64,000 nt of DNA from Nocardia transvalensis (GCF_015477765.1 NZ_JADLQQ010000002.1:558001-622000), one strand, 5' to 3'. Counted from the first letter of the stretch, positions 34,763 through 42,597 are shown. A program made the numbers and translations. The notes: generated by a model not told the origin, from the letters alone.

Positions 34763-35923
34763 TCAGCCGCAGGTTGCCGGTGGGGGTGGGTTGCCCGCGA
34801 AGCGGTCGGCGATCCACGGCTTCCACCGGTCACCGCCCTCGGTAAATCCGCCGTGGTCGCCCGGAAGGATGTTGTCCTGCACCGGAATTCCCAGTCTGCA
34901 CATATCGGCTACGGCGGCGGTGGACCAGGCGGTGTTCACGAGCACGTCTCGGTCGGCGCGCAGGACAAGGGTCGGGATGCGGGTCGGTGACTGCGGCAGG
35001 TTGGTTCGGGTCACGTAGTCGGTGAAGGTGCGCCGGGCCGCGTCGTCGACGAAGCGAACCTCATCGGGTTTCGCCGAGGCGCCGAGGGCGGTATCGGCCC
35101 GGGTCATCTGGCCCGTGCAGGTCGACGCCAGGCGCGGCGCCGCGGCGAGCAGATCGCCGTGCAGAATGCGGTCGTCGGTGTAGTCCGGGTGGTGGTAGCG
35201 GAGCCCGGCGAGCACGTAGGGCAGGATCAGATACTGATCGCGGCTGAGGGTGCCCGCCTGAATGTCGGAGGCCACCTCGACCCGCAGGGCGGGATTGACG
35301 AGGACGTTGCCGACGATATTCAGCTCGGGCGCGTAGGAGGCGGCGGTCTCCGCGGCCGATTGCGCGGCCCGACCGCCCTGCGAGACGCCGTAGAGCACGG
35401 TCCGATCCGACAGCGGCAGGCCCAGGCCGCGCGCTGCGCGGACCGAGTCGAGCACATCGAACCCCAACGCCGGGCCGTCCAGATACGGTGACGCACCCGG
35501 TCCGTCCAGTCCCTGATAATTGGTCATCACCACGGCGGTGCGCTGATCGAGTAACTCGGCGACGGTGTCGGCGCTGCCGAACAGATCGGGCGAGTTCGTC
35601 GGCGCACACTGCTGCGCCACCCCGGACGTCCCGTGCGCGAAAGCCACCACCGGCCAACCCTTTTCCGGCGCCTGCCCTCTAGGCAGATACACCGCCCCGG
35701 ACACCTCGACGGTCGATTTGTCCGGGGCGGTGGAGATGTAGCGCATGTAGGTCGCCGAGGCGGCGGAAGCCGACAGCCCCGCATCCCGAATATCGAGCGG
35801 CTTCTGCGCGACCAGCTCCCCGGGTTTCTTCGGCGGCACCGCCCGCTCGGCAGAATCGGCGGACCGACCGCACCCGACCGCAACCAACGCCGCGACCACG
35901 ACCCAGATCAGCTTCCTACGCAT
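34763..35923 (-). CDS. Secreted lipase-like lipoprotein hydrolase
   Basis: A 386-residue alpha/beta hydrolase of the secretory lipase type. The N-terminus is a lipoprotein signal (RRKLIWVVVAALVAVGCGRS). The nucleophile is in YGVSQGGRAAQSA, the acid in LVLRADRDVLV and the histidine in LPGDHGGFTEGGDRW. The ATG at 35923 has GGAGG 9 nt upstream; an ATG two codons earlier would be only 3 nt from it. It faces the acyltransferase cluster and could act on the same surface lipids, though this is only positional. It is related to the lipase at 13.1-14.4 kb. Confidence 0.85.
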   Translation of the reverse strand: MRRKLIWVVVAALVAVGCGRSADSAERAVPPKKPGELVAQKPLDIRDAGLSASAASATYMRYISTAPDKSTVEVSGAVYLPRGQAPEKGWPVVAFAHGTSGVAQQCAPTNSPDLFGSADTVAELLDQRTAVVMTNYQGLDGPGASPYLDGPALGFDVLDSVRAARGLGLPLSDRTVLYGVSQGGRAAQSAAETAASYAPELNIVGNVLVNPALRVEVASDIQAGTLSRDQYLILPYVLAGLRYHHPDYTDDRILHGDLLAAAPRLASTCTGQMTRADTALGASAKPDEVRFVDDAARRTFTDYVTRTNLPQSPTRIPTLVLRADRDVLVNTAWSTAAVADMCRLGIPVQDNILPGDHGGFTEGGDRWKPWIADRFAGNPPPPATCG

Positions 35924-35975
35924 CCGCATCAGCCTCCTCGCACCAATCCCCGCCGATTCTTCCACCCGACAACGG

Positions 35976-35996
35976 CCCCGCGCCTTCGGCGCGGGG
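35976..35996. repeat. Left hairpin of the 36-kb repeat block
   Basis: CCCCGCGCC (35976-35984) and GGCGCGGGG (35988-35996) form a 9-bp stem around TTC, followed by AACAAG. The same two arms recur at the right end of the block (36240-36260), so the array between them is framed by matching hairpins. Confidence 0.8.
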
Positions 35997-36094
35997 AACA
36001 AGATGGCGCCCACGCCGGGGATGAGGACGCGCCCGCACAGGTGTCAGGAAGCGCCAGCGAGGGAACCCGGCCGGGGCCACGGTTTGTCCCCGTG

Positions 36095-36260
36095 CGGGGC
36101 CCCGTCTTCCTGCGCGGGCCCTCTTTCGTTCCCCGGGCGGGCCCCTTTCGTTCCCGGGCAGGCCCCTTTCGTTCCCGGGCGGGCCCCTTTCGTTCCCGGG
36201 CGGGGCCCCCTTTGTTCCCGGGCGGGGCCCCCTTTCGTTCCCCGCGCCGGAGGCGCGGGG
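36095..36260. repeat. 21-23-bp tandem array ending in a hairpin
   Basis: At least six units of the form GGGCGGGCCCCTTTCGTTCCC (21-23 bp), closing with the hairpin CCCCGCGCC-GGA-GGCGCGGGG at 36240-36260. Three central units are nearly identical. Each unit carries TTCGTTCCC, close to the TTCATTCCC core of the 11.2-kb array. The gap lies upstream of the lipase gene and touches the stop codon of the LLM oxidoreductase. Confidence 0.85.
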
Positions 36261-37253
36261 TCAGCGGAGGGCGGGGAGGATCTCGCGTTCGAACAGCTCC
36301 ACTCCCGAGAGGTCGTAGGCGGATTCGGGGAAGTTGAAGATGGCGTAGGCCAGGCCGAGGGTGCGGACGCGGCTGAGGTTTTCGACGATCTGTTCGGGGG
36401 TGCCGACGGCCAGGCTGGTACGGAACATGTCGTCGACCCAGGTCTTGGCCTTGTCGGCGCCGATGACGGGAGTCAGGCGGGCCTCGAGGGCGGCCAGGCG
36501 GTCTTCGACCTCGGCCTCGGTGGGTGCGGTCAGCGCGTTGTAGTTGGCCGAGCGGACGATGGCGTCGAAATCGGTGCCGACGTCGGCGCAGTGGCCGCGC
36601 AGGATCTCCGATTTGCGGGCGAATCCCTCGGGGTCGCCGCTGAAGTTGGTGTAGTCGGCGTACCGGGCCGCGATGCGCAGCGTCTTCTGTTCGCCGCCAC
36701 CCGCGATCCACAGCGGAATTCCGCCCTCCTGCAACGGAAGTGGCCGCACGATGGCTCCGTCGACCTGATAGCGCTTGCCGTCGAGGGTGGCCGAGCCGGT
36801 GGACCAGGCCTGTTTGAAGATCTGCACGCCCTCGTCGAGCCGCCCCAGCCGTTCGCCCGCCGACGGGAAACCGTACCCGTAGGCGCGCCACTCGTGCTCG
36901 TACCAGCCGCCGCCGATGCCCATCTCGACCCGGCCGCCGGAGATGTGATCGGTGGTCGCGGCCACCTTCGCCAGATAGGCGGGATTGCGGTAGCCCATGG
37001 CGGTACACATCTGGCCGAGCCGGACGCGCGAGGTGACGGCCGCGAATCCCGCCATCAGGGTCCACGCCTCGTGGGTGGCCTCCTCGGTCGGCACCGGCAC
37101 GGTGTGGAAATGGTCGTACACCCACAGCGATTCCCACGCGTCGTTCGCATCGGCGCGCTGCGCCAGATCCCGCATCACCCCCCACTGCTGCGCGGGGTCG
37201 ATTCCGACCAGATCCAGCCGCCAACCCTGCGGAATGAAAATGCCGAAGCGCAC
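36261..37253 (-). CDS. LLM-class (F420-dependent type) oxidoreductase
   Basis: A 330-residue luciferase-like oxidoreductase. It starts FGIFIPQGWRLDLVGIDP and has MGIGGGWYEHEWRAYGYGFPS and IWIAGGGEQKTLRIAARYAD-type blocks typical of F420-dependent family members in mycolic-acid bacteria. I prefer the GTG at 37253, preceded by AAGGAG at 6 nt, over the ATG at 37271. The stop codon is immediately next to the repeat-block hairpin. The substrate is unknown. Confidence 0.88.
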   Translation of the reverse strand: MRFGIFIPQGWRLDLVGIDPAQQWGVMRDLAQRADANDAWESLWVYDHFHTVPVPTEEATHEAWTLMAGFAAVTSRVRLGQMCTAMGYRNPAYLAKVAATTDHISGGRVEMGIGGGWYEHEWRAYGYGFPSAGERLGRLDEGVQIFKQAWSTGSATLDGKRYQVDGAIVRPLPLQEGGIPLWIAGGGEQKTLRIAARYADYTNFSGDPEGFARKSEILRGHCADVGTDFDAIVRSANYNALTAPTEAEVEDRLAALEARLTPVIGADKAKTWVDDMFRTSLAVGTPEQIVENLSRVRTLGLAYAIFNFPESAYDLSGVELFEREILPALR

Positions 37254-37545
37254 GAACCTCTCCTTCACCATGTCATCGGACCGGTCCCGCACAGCGGCAC
37301 GGCACCGGCACCCACTGTCGCGACTTCGCCGCCGGTGGGCAACCGGTCGGACCGGCAAGATCATCATGCTCCGCCGGCGGCCGCGGGTCGGCAACTCGGG
37401 CAAATCGCCCGCATACCTGTCGCCTCACGCCCCTCCTGCGGTCGCGACCTCGATTTTCTTCGCGGTGTGTCGGACCACGCGCACGGCTTCGGTGATGTTC
37501 AATCGTGCCGTTGAGGTTCCAGCGAACGAGTGAAAGGTTGTAGAC

Positions 37546-37860
37546 ATGGCACTTCCCACCATGACCGCCGAGCAACGCTCAGCAGCGCTGGCCAAGGCGG
37601 CCGCGGTCCGCAAGGCCCGGTCGGAACTGATCGAGCAGGTCCGCAAGGGCAAGGTCAGCATGGCCGAGGTGCTCAAGCGCGCCGACAAGGAGGACCTGGT
37701 CAAGAAGACGAAGGTCGCCGCCGTCATCAAGGCGCTGCCGGGTATCGGCCCGGTGAAGGCGGCCAAGCTGATGGACGAGGCCGACATCCCTGCCGACCGC
37801 CGCATCGGCGGCCTGGGTTCCCGGCAGCGGGCCGCGCTGCTCGAGGCCCTGAAGAACTGA
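37546..37860 (+). CDS. mihF: Actinobacterial integration host factor (mIHF)
   Basis: A 104-residue nucleoid-associated protein that bends DNA and is needed for phage integration and nucleoid organisation in mycobacteria. The N-terminal helix (MTAEQRSAALAKAAAVRKARSELIEQVRKG) and the helix-two-turn-helix region (VIKALPGIGPVKAAKLMDEADI then RRIGGLGSRQRAALLEAL) match the family. The core mihF normally sits beside gmk; here there is no gmk, so this may be an extra paralogue. AAAGG precedes the ATG, and a tRNA-Leu gene follows. Confidence 0.92.
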   Translation: MALPTMTAEQRSAALAKAAAVRKARSELIEQVRKGKVSMAEVLKRADKEDLVKKTKVAAVIKALPGIGPVKAAKLMDEADIPADRRIGGLGSRQRAALLEALKN

Positions 37861-37919
37861 GCTCACCTGGCGGCGCTCAGCAACGAACACGCCCGTAGAG
37901 CAGCACGGAGACCCGTGAT

Positions 37920-37948
37920 TTGGACCTCGCGGACGGATCCGATAACCT
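37920..37948 (+). promoter_or_regulatory. Promoter of the first tRNA-Leu gene
   Basis: TTGGAC (37920-37925) and TAACCT (37943-37948) with an exact 17-bp spacer, placing the transcript start about 9 bp before the tRNA. The -10 box and much of the following flank are also found before the second tRNA-Leu copy. Confidence 0.7.
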
Positions 37949-37963
37949 TGCTGAGCACCACCG

Positions 37964-38048
37964 GTCCGGGTGGCGGAATGGCAGACGCGCTAGCTTGAGG
38001 TGCTAGTGCCCGATTAAGGGCGTGGGGGTTCAAGTCCCCCTCCGGACA
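37964..38048 (+). tRNA. tRNA-Leu (anticodon GAG)
   Basis: 85 nt with a 7-bp acceptor stem (GTCCGGG with TCCGGAC), a D arm, anticodon loop TTGAGGT giving GAG (reads CUC and CUU), a long class II variable arm (GCCCGATTAAGGGC) and a T arm GGGGGTTCAAGTCCCCC. CCA is not encoded. It is identical to the copy at 61974-62058 except for one base in the variable-arm loop (38014 T, 62024 C). Confidence 0.97.
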
Positions 38049-38072
38049 CTGTATGTATCCGCGAGTTACAGT

Positions 38073-38103
38073 AACCCTCCGATTCGAATCGGAGGGTTTT
38101 TCT
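38073..38103 (+). terminator. Rho-independent terminator after the first tRNA-Leu
   Basis: AACCCTCCGATTC and GAATCGGAGGGTT form a perfect palindrome, which folds as a 10-bp stem with a TTCGAA loop, followed by a T-run. It is 25 bp after the tRNA. No comparable terminator follows the second tRNA copy. Confidence 0.9.
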
Positions 38104-38299
38104 ATTCCCGAGCATGCGATCACACCTAGTTCGAAGTGAAACTTCCGGTCACATGCCGCAAGCGGTGAGCGCGTATCGCCACCTGAAATCGGGGGTCCCA
38201 AATCCATTGCGGTTCTGTACGATTGAACAATCTTATTGCTGGGGCGAGCTCGTCCCCGCCCGGGGGGTTTGCTTCGTCCTCCGATCTGGCAGGTGTGCG

Positions 38300-39679
38300 G
38301 TGAAATCCAAAGCTTCGATCCCCGTGGCCCGGGGGCGGCTGCCGCTGGTGGGGCATCTACTGCCGCTGGTGCGCGATCCGCTCGGGTTTCTGTCCTCGCT
38401 CCCCGCGCAGGGTGAGCTGGTCCGTATCGAGCTGGGACCGCTCGATACGATCCTGGTCTGCGACAGGGAGCTGGTGCAGCATGTCCTGCGCCACGACCGA
38501 ATCTTCGACAAGGCCGGCGGAACGCTGTTCGAACAAGGTGTGCGTGCGCTCGGCGACGGGCTTGTCACGTGCCCACACAGCCGGCACAGACGGCAGCGCC
38601 GCATGCTGCAACCGGCCTTCCACAAGAGCCGGCTGCCCGCCTATGCGGAGTCGATCTCGGCGCAGATCGATGCCATCACCAGCGCCTGGCAACCGGGGCA
38701 GGATCTCGACATCCTCATGGAGACGAGAAAGTTCGCCGCGAACGCGACCGCGACGGTCGTATTCTCCGGAGCGGTGCCCGAATCCACGGCGGCACAGACG
38801 ATCCAGGATATCGACGCCATATTCGCCGGGGTCCTCCGCCGCAGCATGGTCCCGCAGCTACTGACCCGGTTGCCCACCCCGGGCAACCGCGCCTATCAGC
38901 GGTCCATCGCGCGGATGCGCAGCACCCTGGGCGATATCGTCGCCGCCCGCCGCGCCGAGGACGTGGACCACGGAGATCTGCTCTCCGCCCTGCTCGATGC
39001 CCGCGACACCGACGGAAAAGGTCTGTCCGACACCGAGGTCTGCGATCAAATGGTCACGTTCCTCAATGCGGGCACCCACACCACCGCCGATGCGCTCACC
39101 TGGGCGCTGTACGAGCTGGACCGGCACCCCGACATCACCCGGCGCCTGCACGCCGAGGTCGACGGTGTGCTGGCCGGGCGCGCGGCCACCTACGACGATC
39201 TGCCCCACCTGCCGCTGACCGGCCACTTCATCACCGAGACACTGCGACTACGCGGACCCGCGTGGCTGCTCACCCGGCACGTCACCGAGGACACCGAGCT
39301 GGGCGGCTACCGCTTACCGAAGGGCACCGTCGTCGCCTACAGCAGCTACCTCGTCGGCCACGCTCCCGACGTCTATGCCGAACCCGACCGATTCGACCCC
39401 GACCGCTGGGACACCACCACGCCGCCACCGCAGAGCGCACTGATCCCCTTCGGGGGCGGCCCCCGCAAGTGCATCGGTGACCTGCTGGCCCTCGACGAGG
39501 CCGCGATCGCGCTGGCCACCATCGCCGCACGCTGGCGCCTGCGTGCGCTCCCCGGCAACGATATGAGACCCGCCCTTGCCGTGACACTGCACCCACGACG
39601 CCTGCACATGCGCGCCGAGATCCGCACTCCCGCACCATCACCGACCTACGCGACGAAAGGTCCTGCCTCACACGCCTGA
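38300..39679 (+). CDS. Cytochrome P450 with atypical I-helix
   Basis: A 459-residue soluble bacterial P450. The heme-binding loop is FGGGPRKCIGD (Cys391) and the K-helix ExxR is ETLR (313-316). In the oxygen-binding I helix the usual AGx(D/E)TT reads AGTHTT (257-262), so the conserved acid is a histidine. I start at the GTG at 38300 (KSKASIPVARGRLPLVGHLLPL); the open frame reaches back to 38114 but without P450-like sequence. It converges on the DUF6545 gene with a 10-bp gap, and this neighbourhood suggests the two belong together. Confidence 0.9.
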   Translation: MKSKASIPVARGRLPLVGHLLPLVRDPLGFLSSLPAQGELVRIELGPLDTILVCDRELVQHVLRHDRIFDKAGGTLFEQGVRALGDGLVTCPHSRHRRQRRMLQPAFHKSRLPAYAESISAQIDAITSAWQPGQDLDILMETRKFAANATATVVFSGAVPESTAAQTIQDIDAIFAGVLRRSMVPQLLTRLPTPGNRAYQRSIARMRSTLGDIVAARRAEDVDHGDLLSALLDARDTDGKGLSDTEVCDQMVTFLNAGTHTTADALTWALYELDRHPDITRRLHAEVDGVLAGRAATYDDLPHLPLTGHFITETLRLRGPAWLLTRHVTEDTELGGYRLPKGTVVAYSSYLVGHAPDVYAEPDRFDPDRWDTTTPPPQSALIPFGGGPRKCIGDLLALDEAAIALATIAARWRLRALPGNDMRPALAVTLHPRRLHMRAEIRTPAPSPTYATKGPASHA

Positions 39680-39689
39680 TGCGAAACGA

Positions 39690-40895
39690 CTATGCGGCAG
39701 TAGGTGTTTCCGCCGCGAGGTCGGCCGAGAGGAGCAGCCGCTTCGCGGGCTGCCACAAACGAAGCAGTATCTGTTGATCGGGTACGTCCGCCCTGCATAC
39801 GGTCGGCTCGTCCGCCGGTTCGCCACCGTTGCCGGCGAGCCGCTCGGCCGCCATGACCAGCTCGGCGACCATTCGCATGTCTTCTTGGTCGATGTCGGGG
39901 ACGGCGGTCTCGATCAATTCGTCGACGACGGCCGGAAGGGGAAGCACATATCGGGCGACGATCTGTGCCGCATCATGGATTTCGATCCGTCGGCGGTACA
40001 GGCGCTCCTGCGATGAAGCGTTCCAATCGTCGGCCCACTTCGGCCGGAATACGACCTGCGGTGCGGCGGCGGTCAGATCCCGCCACAGCGGATACAGCCG
40101 GCGTGCAGTGCGCGAGTCGCGATCCAATCGCAGCAGCTGCGCGACGGCCTGGGCGGCGGACCGGGCCAACACCACAACCAGCGCGGTGAAGACGAACAGT
40201 CCGGGCTCGCCCGAGGCGAGCCCATCGGAGACGAAGTCGTAGATGCGGTGGGTCAATTCGCTGCCGACCCCCGCCGCGGCCAAGGCGGCGGACACAACGA
40301 GCAAGCACACGGGTAGGAAGTGGGCAACGCCGAAACACACCACGGCGGCCACCATGATCCGCTCCCACAGCGTGGTCGTCCGCCAACCCGTAGCCCGATG
40401 TTTCAGTACGACCAAGTAGCACGAAACCACTACCGGCAGAGTCGAATACAACCCGATGTAGACGCCGTACCGCCAACCCCCGTAGTCCGCGATGGACGCC
40501 ATCCCGTGCGCCCGCGCCGGACTGCTCAGCGCCAAGAACACGACGCCCACGGCCACCGACAGTGCGATCACGATCTTGAACCGGATCCGGAAATGCACCC
40601 GGCCGTACTCGTGGAATATCACCATCCCGAGTCCGCACGCCCAGGCCGTCACGGTCAGCCAGTGCCAGGTATCGAACACCGTGGGTAGGCCGCCGGGTAC
40701 GACTCGGGCCACCTGGAGGGCGATGACCGGCTCACGCAGGATGGCTGCTACTGCATCCAATCCCAGCGCGGTGTTGATCAGGCTGCCGAAAATGGAGGTG
40801 CGCGGCGTCAGGGCGGGCCGAATGATCGCAATGCCAATGATGAACACCGTCGCCGGCATCGTGGCCCAGGTCGGCAGGTGGTCGTACGGCCACAT
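39690..40895 (-). CDS. DUF6545 / MAB_1171c-type membrane protein
   Basis: A 401-residue protein with about seven N-terminal membrane helices (to residue 250) and a cytoplasmic C-terminal domain containing DRDSRTARRLYPLWRDLTAA and YRRRIEIHDAAQIVARYV, the hallmarks of the DUF6545 family named after MAB_1171c of Mycobacterium abscessus. Such proteins are called putative transporters, but no activity is known. They are repeatedly found beside an ImmA/IrrE-type gene and an HTH gene, as here. The gap to the protease gene is 3 bp. Confidence 0.85.
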   Translation of the reverse strand: MWPYDHLPTWATMPATVFIIGIAIIRPALTPRTSIFGSLINTALGLDAVAAILREPVIALQVARVVPGGLPTVFDTWHWLTVTAWACGLGMVIFHEYGRVHFRIRFKIVIALSVAVGVVFLALSSPARAHGMASIADYGGWRYGVYIGLYSTLPVVVSCYLVVLKHRATGWRTTTLWERIMVAAVVCFGVAHFLPVCLLVVSAALAAAGVGSELTHRIYDFVSDGLASGEPGLFVFTALVVVLARSAAQAVAQLLRLDRDSRTARRLYPLWRDLTAAAPQVVFRPKWADDWNASSQERLYRRRIEIHDAAQIVARYVLPLPAVVDELIETAVPDIDQEDMRMVAELVMAAERLAGNGGEPADEPTVCRADVPDQQILLRLWQPAKRLLLSADLAAETPTAA

Positions 40896-40898
40896 GCA

Positions 40899-41447
40899 CT
40901 ACAGCTCTTTCAATATCGGGTCGCGACGGGGTCCGACGCTTCGGGCGCGGAATCCGATCAGCGTTGCCAACAGCTCGGCTTCGTACTCTTCGCTCGAGGC
41001 GTAGCTCGACAGCCCACGGGCGGCGCGGACGGCGGAGGGGTCGATCTCGTGGTCCAGCGCCAACCCACTGGTCAGTCCCGTCCATGCCACAGCGGGGATG
41101 GACGTGTCCCGCCCGTGGCCGAGCAGCATATGACTGACCTCGTGCAGAGCCACGTGCAGTTCTATTGCGGGATCGGACGACTGCCGAAGAAGGACCACGT
41201 CGCAGTCCCTGCACGCCAGCCACAGCCCGCACAACCCCACCGGGGCGCTCGGCGGGAGCAGCAATCTCACGATGGGGCGCCCGCGTGTCTGCTCGACCGA
41301 CGAGATGAACTCCTCGACCGTCCAGTCCACCGGGAGCTCGAGACGGTCGACAAGTGAATGCAGCCGGGAACGCGTAGAAATCTGACCTCGGATGAGTTTC
41401 CGCCCGAGCGCGGAGACGCGGGTGGATGCAAATCGGGGTTCAATCAC
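40899..41447 (-). CDS. ImmA/IrrE-family metallopeptidase-like protein
   Basis: A 182-residue protein with a zinc-protease motif, HEVSH (His102, Glu103, His106), in the context ELHVALHEVSHMLLGHGRD. The downstream SSEEYEAELLATLIGFRAR provides the third acidic ligand, as in ImmA/IrrE proteins that cleave HTH repressors to derepress genes. It lies 3 bp upstream of the DUF6545 gene, with an HTH gene just before it, so the HTH protein is the obvious candidate substrate. That pairing is inference from the ImmA-ImmR and IrrE-DdrO systems. Confidence 0.88.
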   Translation of the reverse strand: MIEPRFASTRVSALGRKLIRGQISTRSRLHSLVDRLELPVDWTVEEFISSVEQTRGRPIVRLLLPPSAPVGLCGLWLACRDCDVVLLRQSSDPAIELHVALHEVSHMLLGHGRDTSIPAVAWTGLTSGLALDHEIDPSAVRAARGLSSYASSEEYEAELLATLIGFRARSVGPRRDPILKEL

Positions 41448-41625
41448 TATTCCCCCCTCACACCTTGCAAATCGGATCCCAATAGTCCTCGAGGCTAGCA
41501 GGTCGACCGGGCTCGGTCGTGCCCCCAGTAGTCACGGCCGACCGACCTAGCGGCCGCTCGAGCCCGAGCTATACGTTCACTGAATCCCTTGCCGCGCAGG
41601 GACTCTCGTCATCGAACGGGTGCGC

Positions 41626-42213
41626 TCATTCGGTGCGCCTCTCGTCGGGGCCGGTATTTTCCGGTCCGGATTCGCGCCTCGTGTGTGTAGGTTCAGCGAC
41701 ATGTTGCAGTGCCTGCAGCAACTGGTCGATCGCCGTCTTGGGAAAGATCAGCTGATAGCCCTCCGTGTGGCTGCGTGCCCGCTTCAATTCGATGCCGAGC
41801 CGGTCGAACTCGGTCACGAGATCCACCACAGACCTGTGCTTGCGAGCCAGGTTCTGCAACGCGCTCACTCCGCTCTCGACGTCGTCGTGCCCTGCCGCCG
41901 CGGTGGAGTGCTCGACGGCGGGCGATCCGAGCGTGCCGCCGTGATACAGCGCGGCGGTCGCGCTCCCGGGCGGCAGTCCCAGCGCCTCGAGTGCCCGGTT
42001 GTATTTGGCCTCGGTGGTAGCGCTGATGGTGTCGACCTGTCCGCTCTCGATCCGGGACTGGACATTCCGGGTAGGACCACCCAGGTCGTGGATGCGCTGG
42101 TGGGTTATCAGCTCATCGGGAAGATTGCGCTGCCGGAACGCCTTCAGCTGTCGGCCGAACCGCTGTCCGTCCGATTCCCCGCTATGAGGCTTCACGGTCT
42201 CTTCGACGCCCAT
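41626..42213 (-). CDS. XRE-like helix-turn-helix regulator
   Basis: A 195-residue probable DNA-binding protein. Residues 20-80 look like an XRE-type domain (GRQLKAFRQRN, THQRIHDLGGPTRNVQSRIESGQ, ATEAKYNRALEALGLPPGSATAAL), and the C-terminal half is helical and charged. No strong ribosome-binding site precedes the ATG at 42213; a GTG at 42222 is possible. It is followed after 178 bp by the ImmA/IrrE-like and DUF6545 genes. A 7-bp inverted repeat about 60 bp upstream may be its operator, where it could also influence the divergent polyketide synthase promoter. Confidence 0.72.
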   Translation of the reverse strand: MGVEETVKPHSGESDGQRFGRQLKAFRQRNLPDELITHQRIHDLGGPTRNVQSRIESGQVDTISATTEAKYNRALEALGLPPGSATAALYHGGTLGSPAVEHSTAAAGHDDVESGVSALQNLARKHRSVVDLVTEFDRLGIELKRARSHTEGYQLIFPKTAIDQLLQALQHVAEPTHTRRESGPENTGPDERRTE

Positions 42214-42272
42214 GGCGAGCACGATACCACTTGGCTGTGCAGAGCTACCCGCCGTGCACTATTCCGTCGTCA

Positions 42273-42289
42273 CACCGTGTTTCACGGTG
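42273..42289. promoter_or_regulatory. Inverted repeat between the HTH gene and the polyketide synthase
   Basis: CACCGTG-TTT-CACGGTG is a perfect 7-bp inverted repeat with a 3-nt centre, 60 bp upstream of the HTH gene and 66 bp before the -35 box of the rightward promoter. Size and position fit a dimeric regulator site. Confidence 0.5.
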
Positions 42290-42354
42290 GCGCAACGACC
42301 CCGGAACTGTGGGCATGAGTCGAGTGCCGACGCACAGTGGTGCACATCGATGCG

Positions 42355-42384
42355 TTGACATGAGCATCCCTGGCTCGTTACGCT
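42355..42384 (+). promoter_or_regulatory. Promoter leading to the polyketide synthase operon
   Basis: A consensus -35 TTGACA (42355-42360) and a -10 TACGCT (42379-42384) are 18 bp apart. The predicted transcript start near 42391 leaves a leader of about 200 nt before the synthase, which contains a 45-codon open frame. Confidence 0.6.
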
Positions 42385-42431
42385 CGTCCGCGAGCACAGG
42401 TCCTGGCACCAGACATGAAGTGGACATCACT

Positions 42432-42569
42432 ATGTGGCCACAGACGGCTTCCCTCCCGGGATGGATGGACGCTTCTCGCGGGTGCACCGATTTCTACGAC
42501 TTCTACGACGTGTTGCGGTCGACTCCGTGCGCCGGTGGCGACAAATTGGCCGCATTTTTGGCGCATTGA
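42432..42569 (+). CDS. Possible 45-residue leader peptide before the polyketide synthase
   Basis: An ATG 41 nt after the predicted transcript start opens a 45-codon frame ending 28 bp before the synthase ATG. The product (starting MWPQTASLPGWMDASRG) is rich in aromatic residues and contains a repeated FYDFYD, two cysteines and a hydrophobic end. Third-position G+C is moderate rather than very high, and the upstream GAAGTGGA is only a weak ribosome-binding site. I do not recognise it. It could be a regulatory leader, a small peptide, or chance. Confidence 0.3.
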   Translation: MWPQTASLPGWMDASRGCTDFYDFYDVLRSTPCAGGDKLAAFLAH

Positions 42570-42597
42570 TGTGTGGATAACAAACGAAGGTCATGCG

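Noticed and set aside
36095..36260. CRISPR-like array
   Set aside because: Repeat period of 21-23 bp leaves no spacers, and the array ends in a hairpin; no cas genes.
36003..37514. 503-codon plus-strand frame over the repeat array and LLM gene
   Set aside because: The first part only translates the tandem repeat and the rest is antisense to a clear oxidoreductase.
38114..38299. P450 start at 38114
   Set aside because: The additional 62 residues do not resemble a P450 N-terminus or a membrane anchor; the GTG at 38300 begins directly before the proline-rich P450 start.
42415..42597. N-terminal extension of the polyketide synthase
   Set aside because: The extra 61 residues have no KS-like sequence, while the ATG at 42598 has a GAAGG site and starts a normal KS leader.
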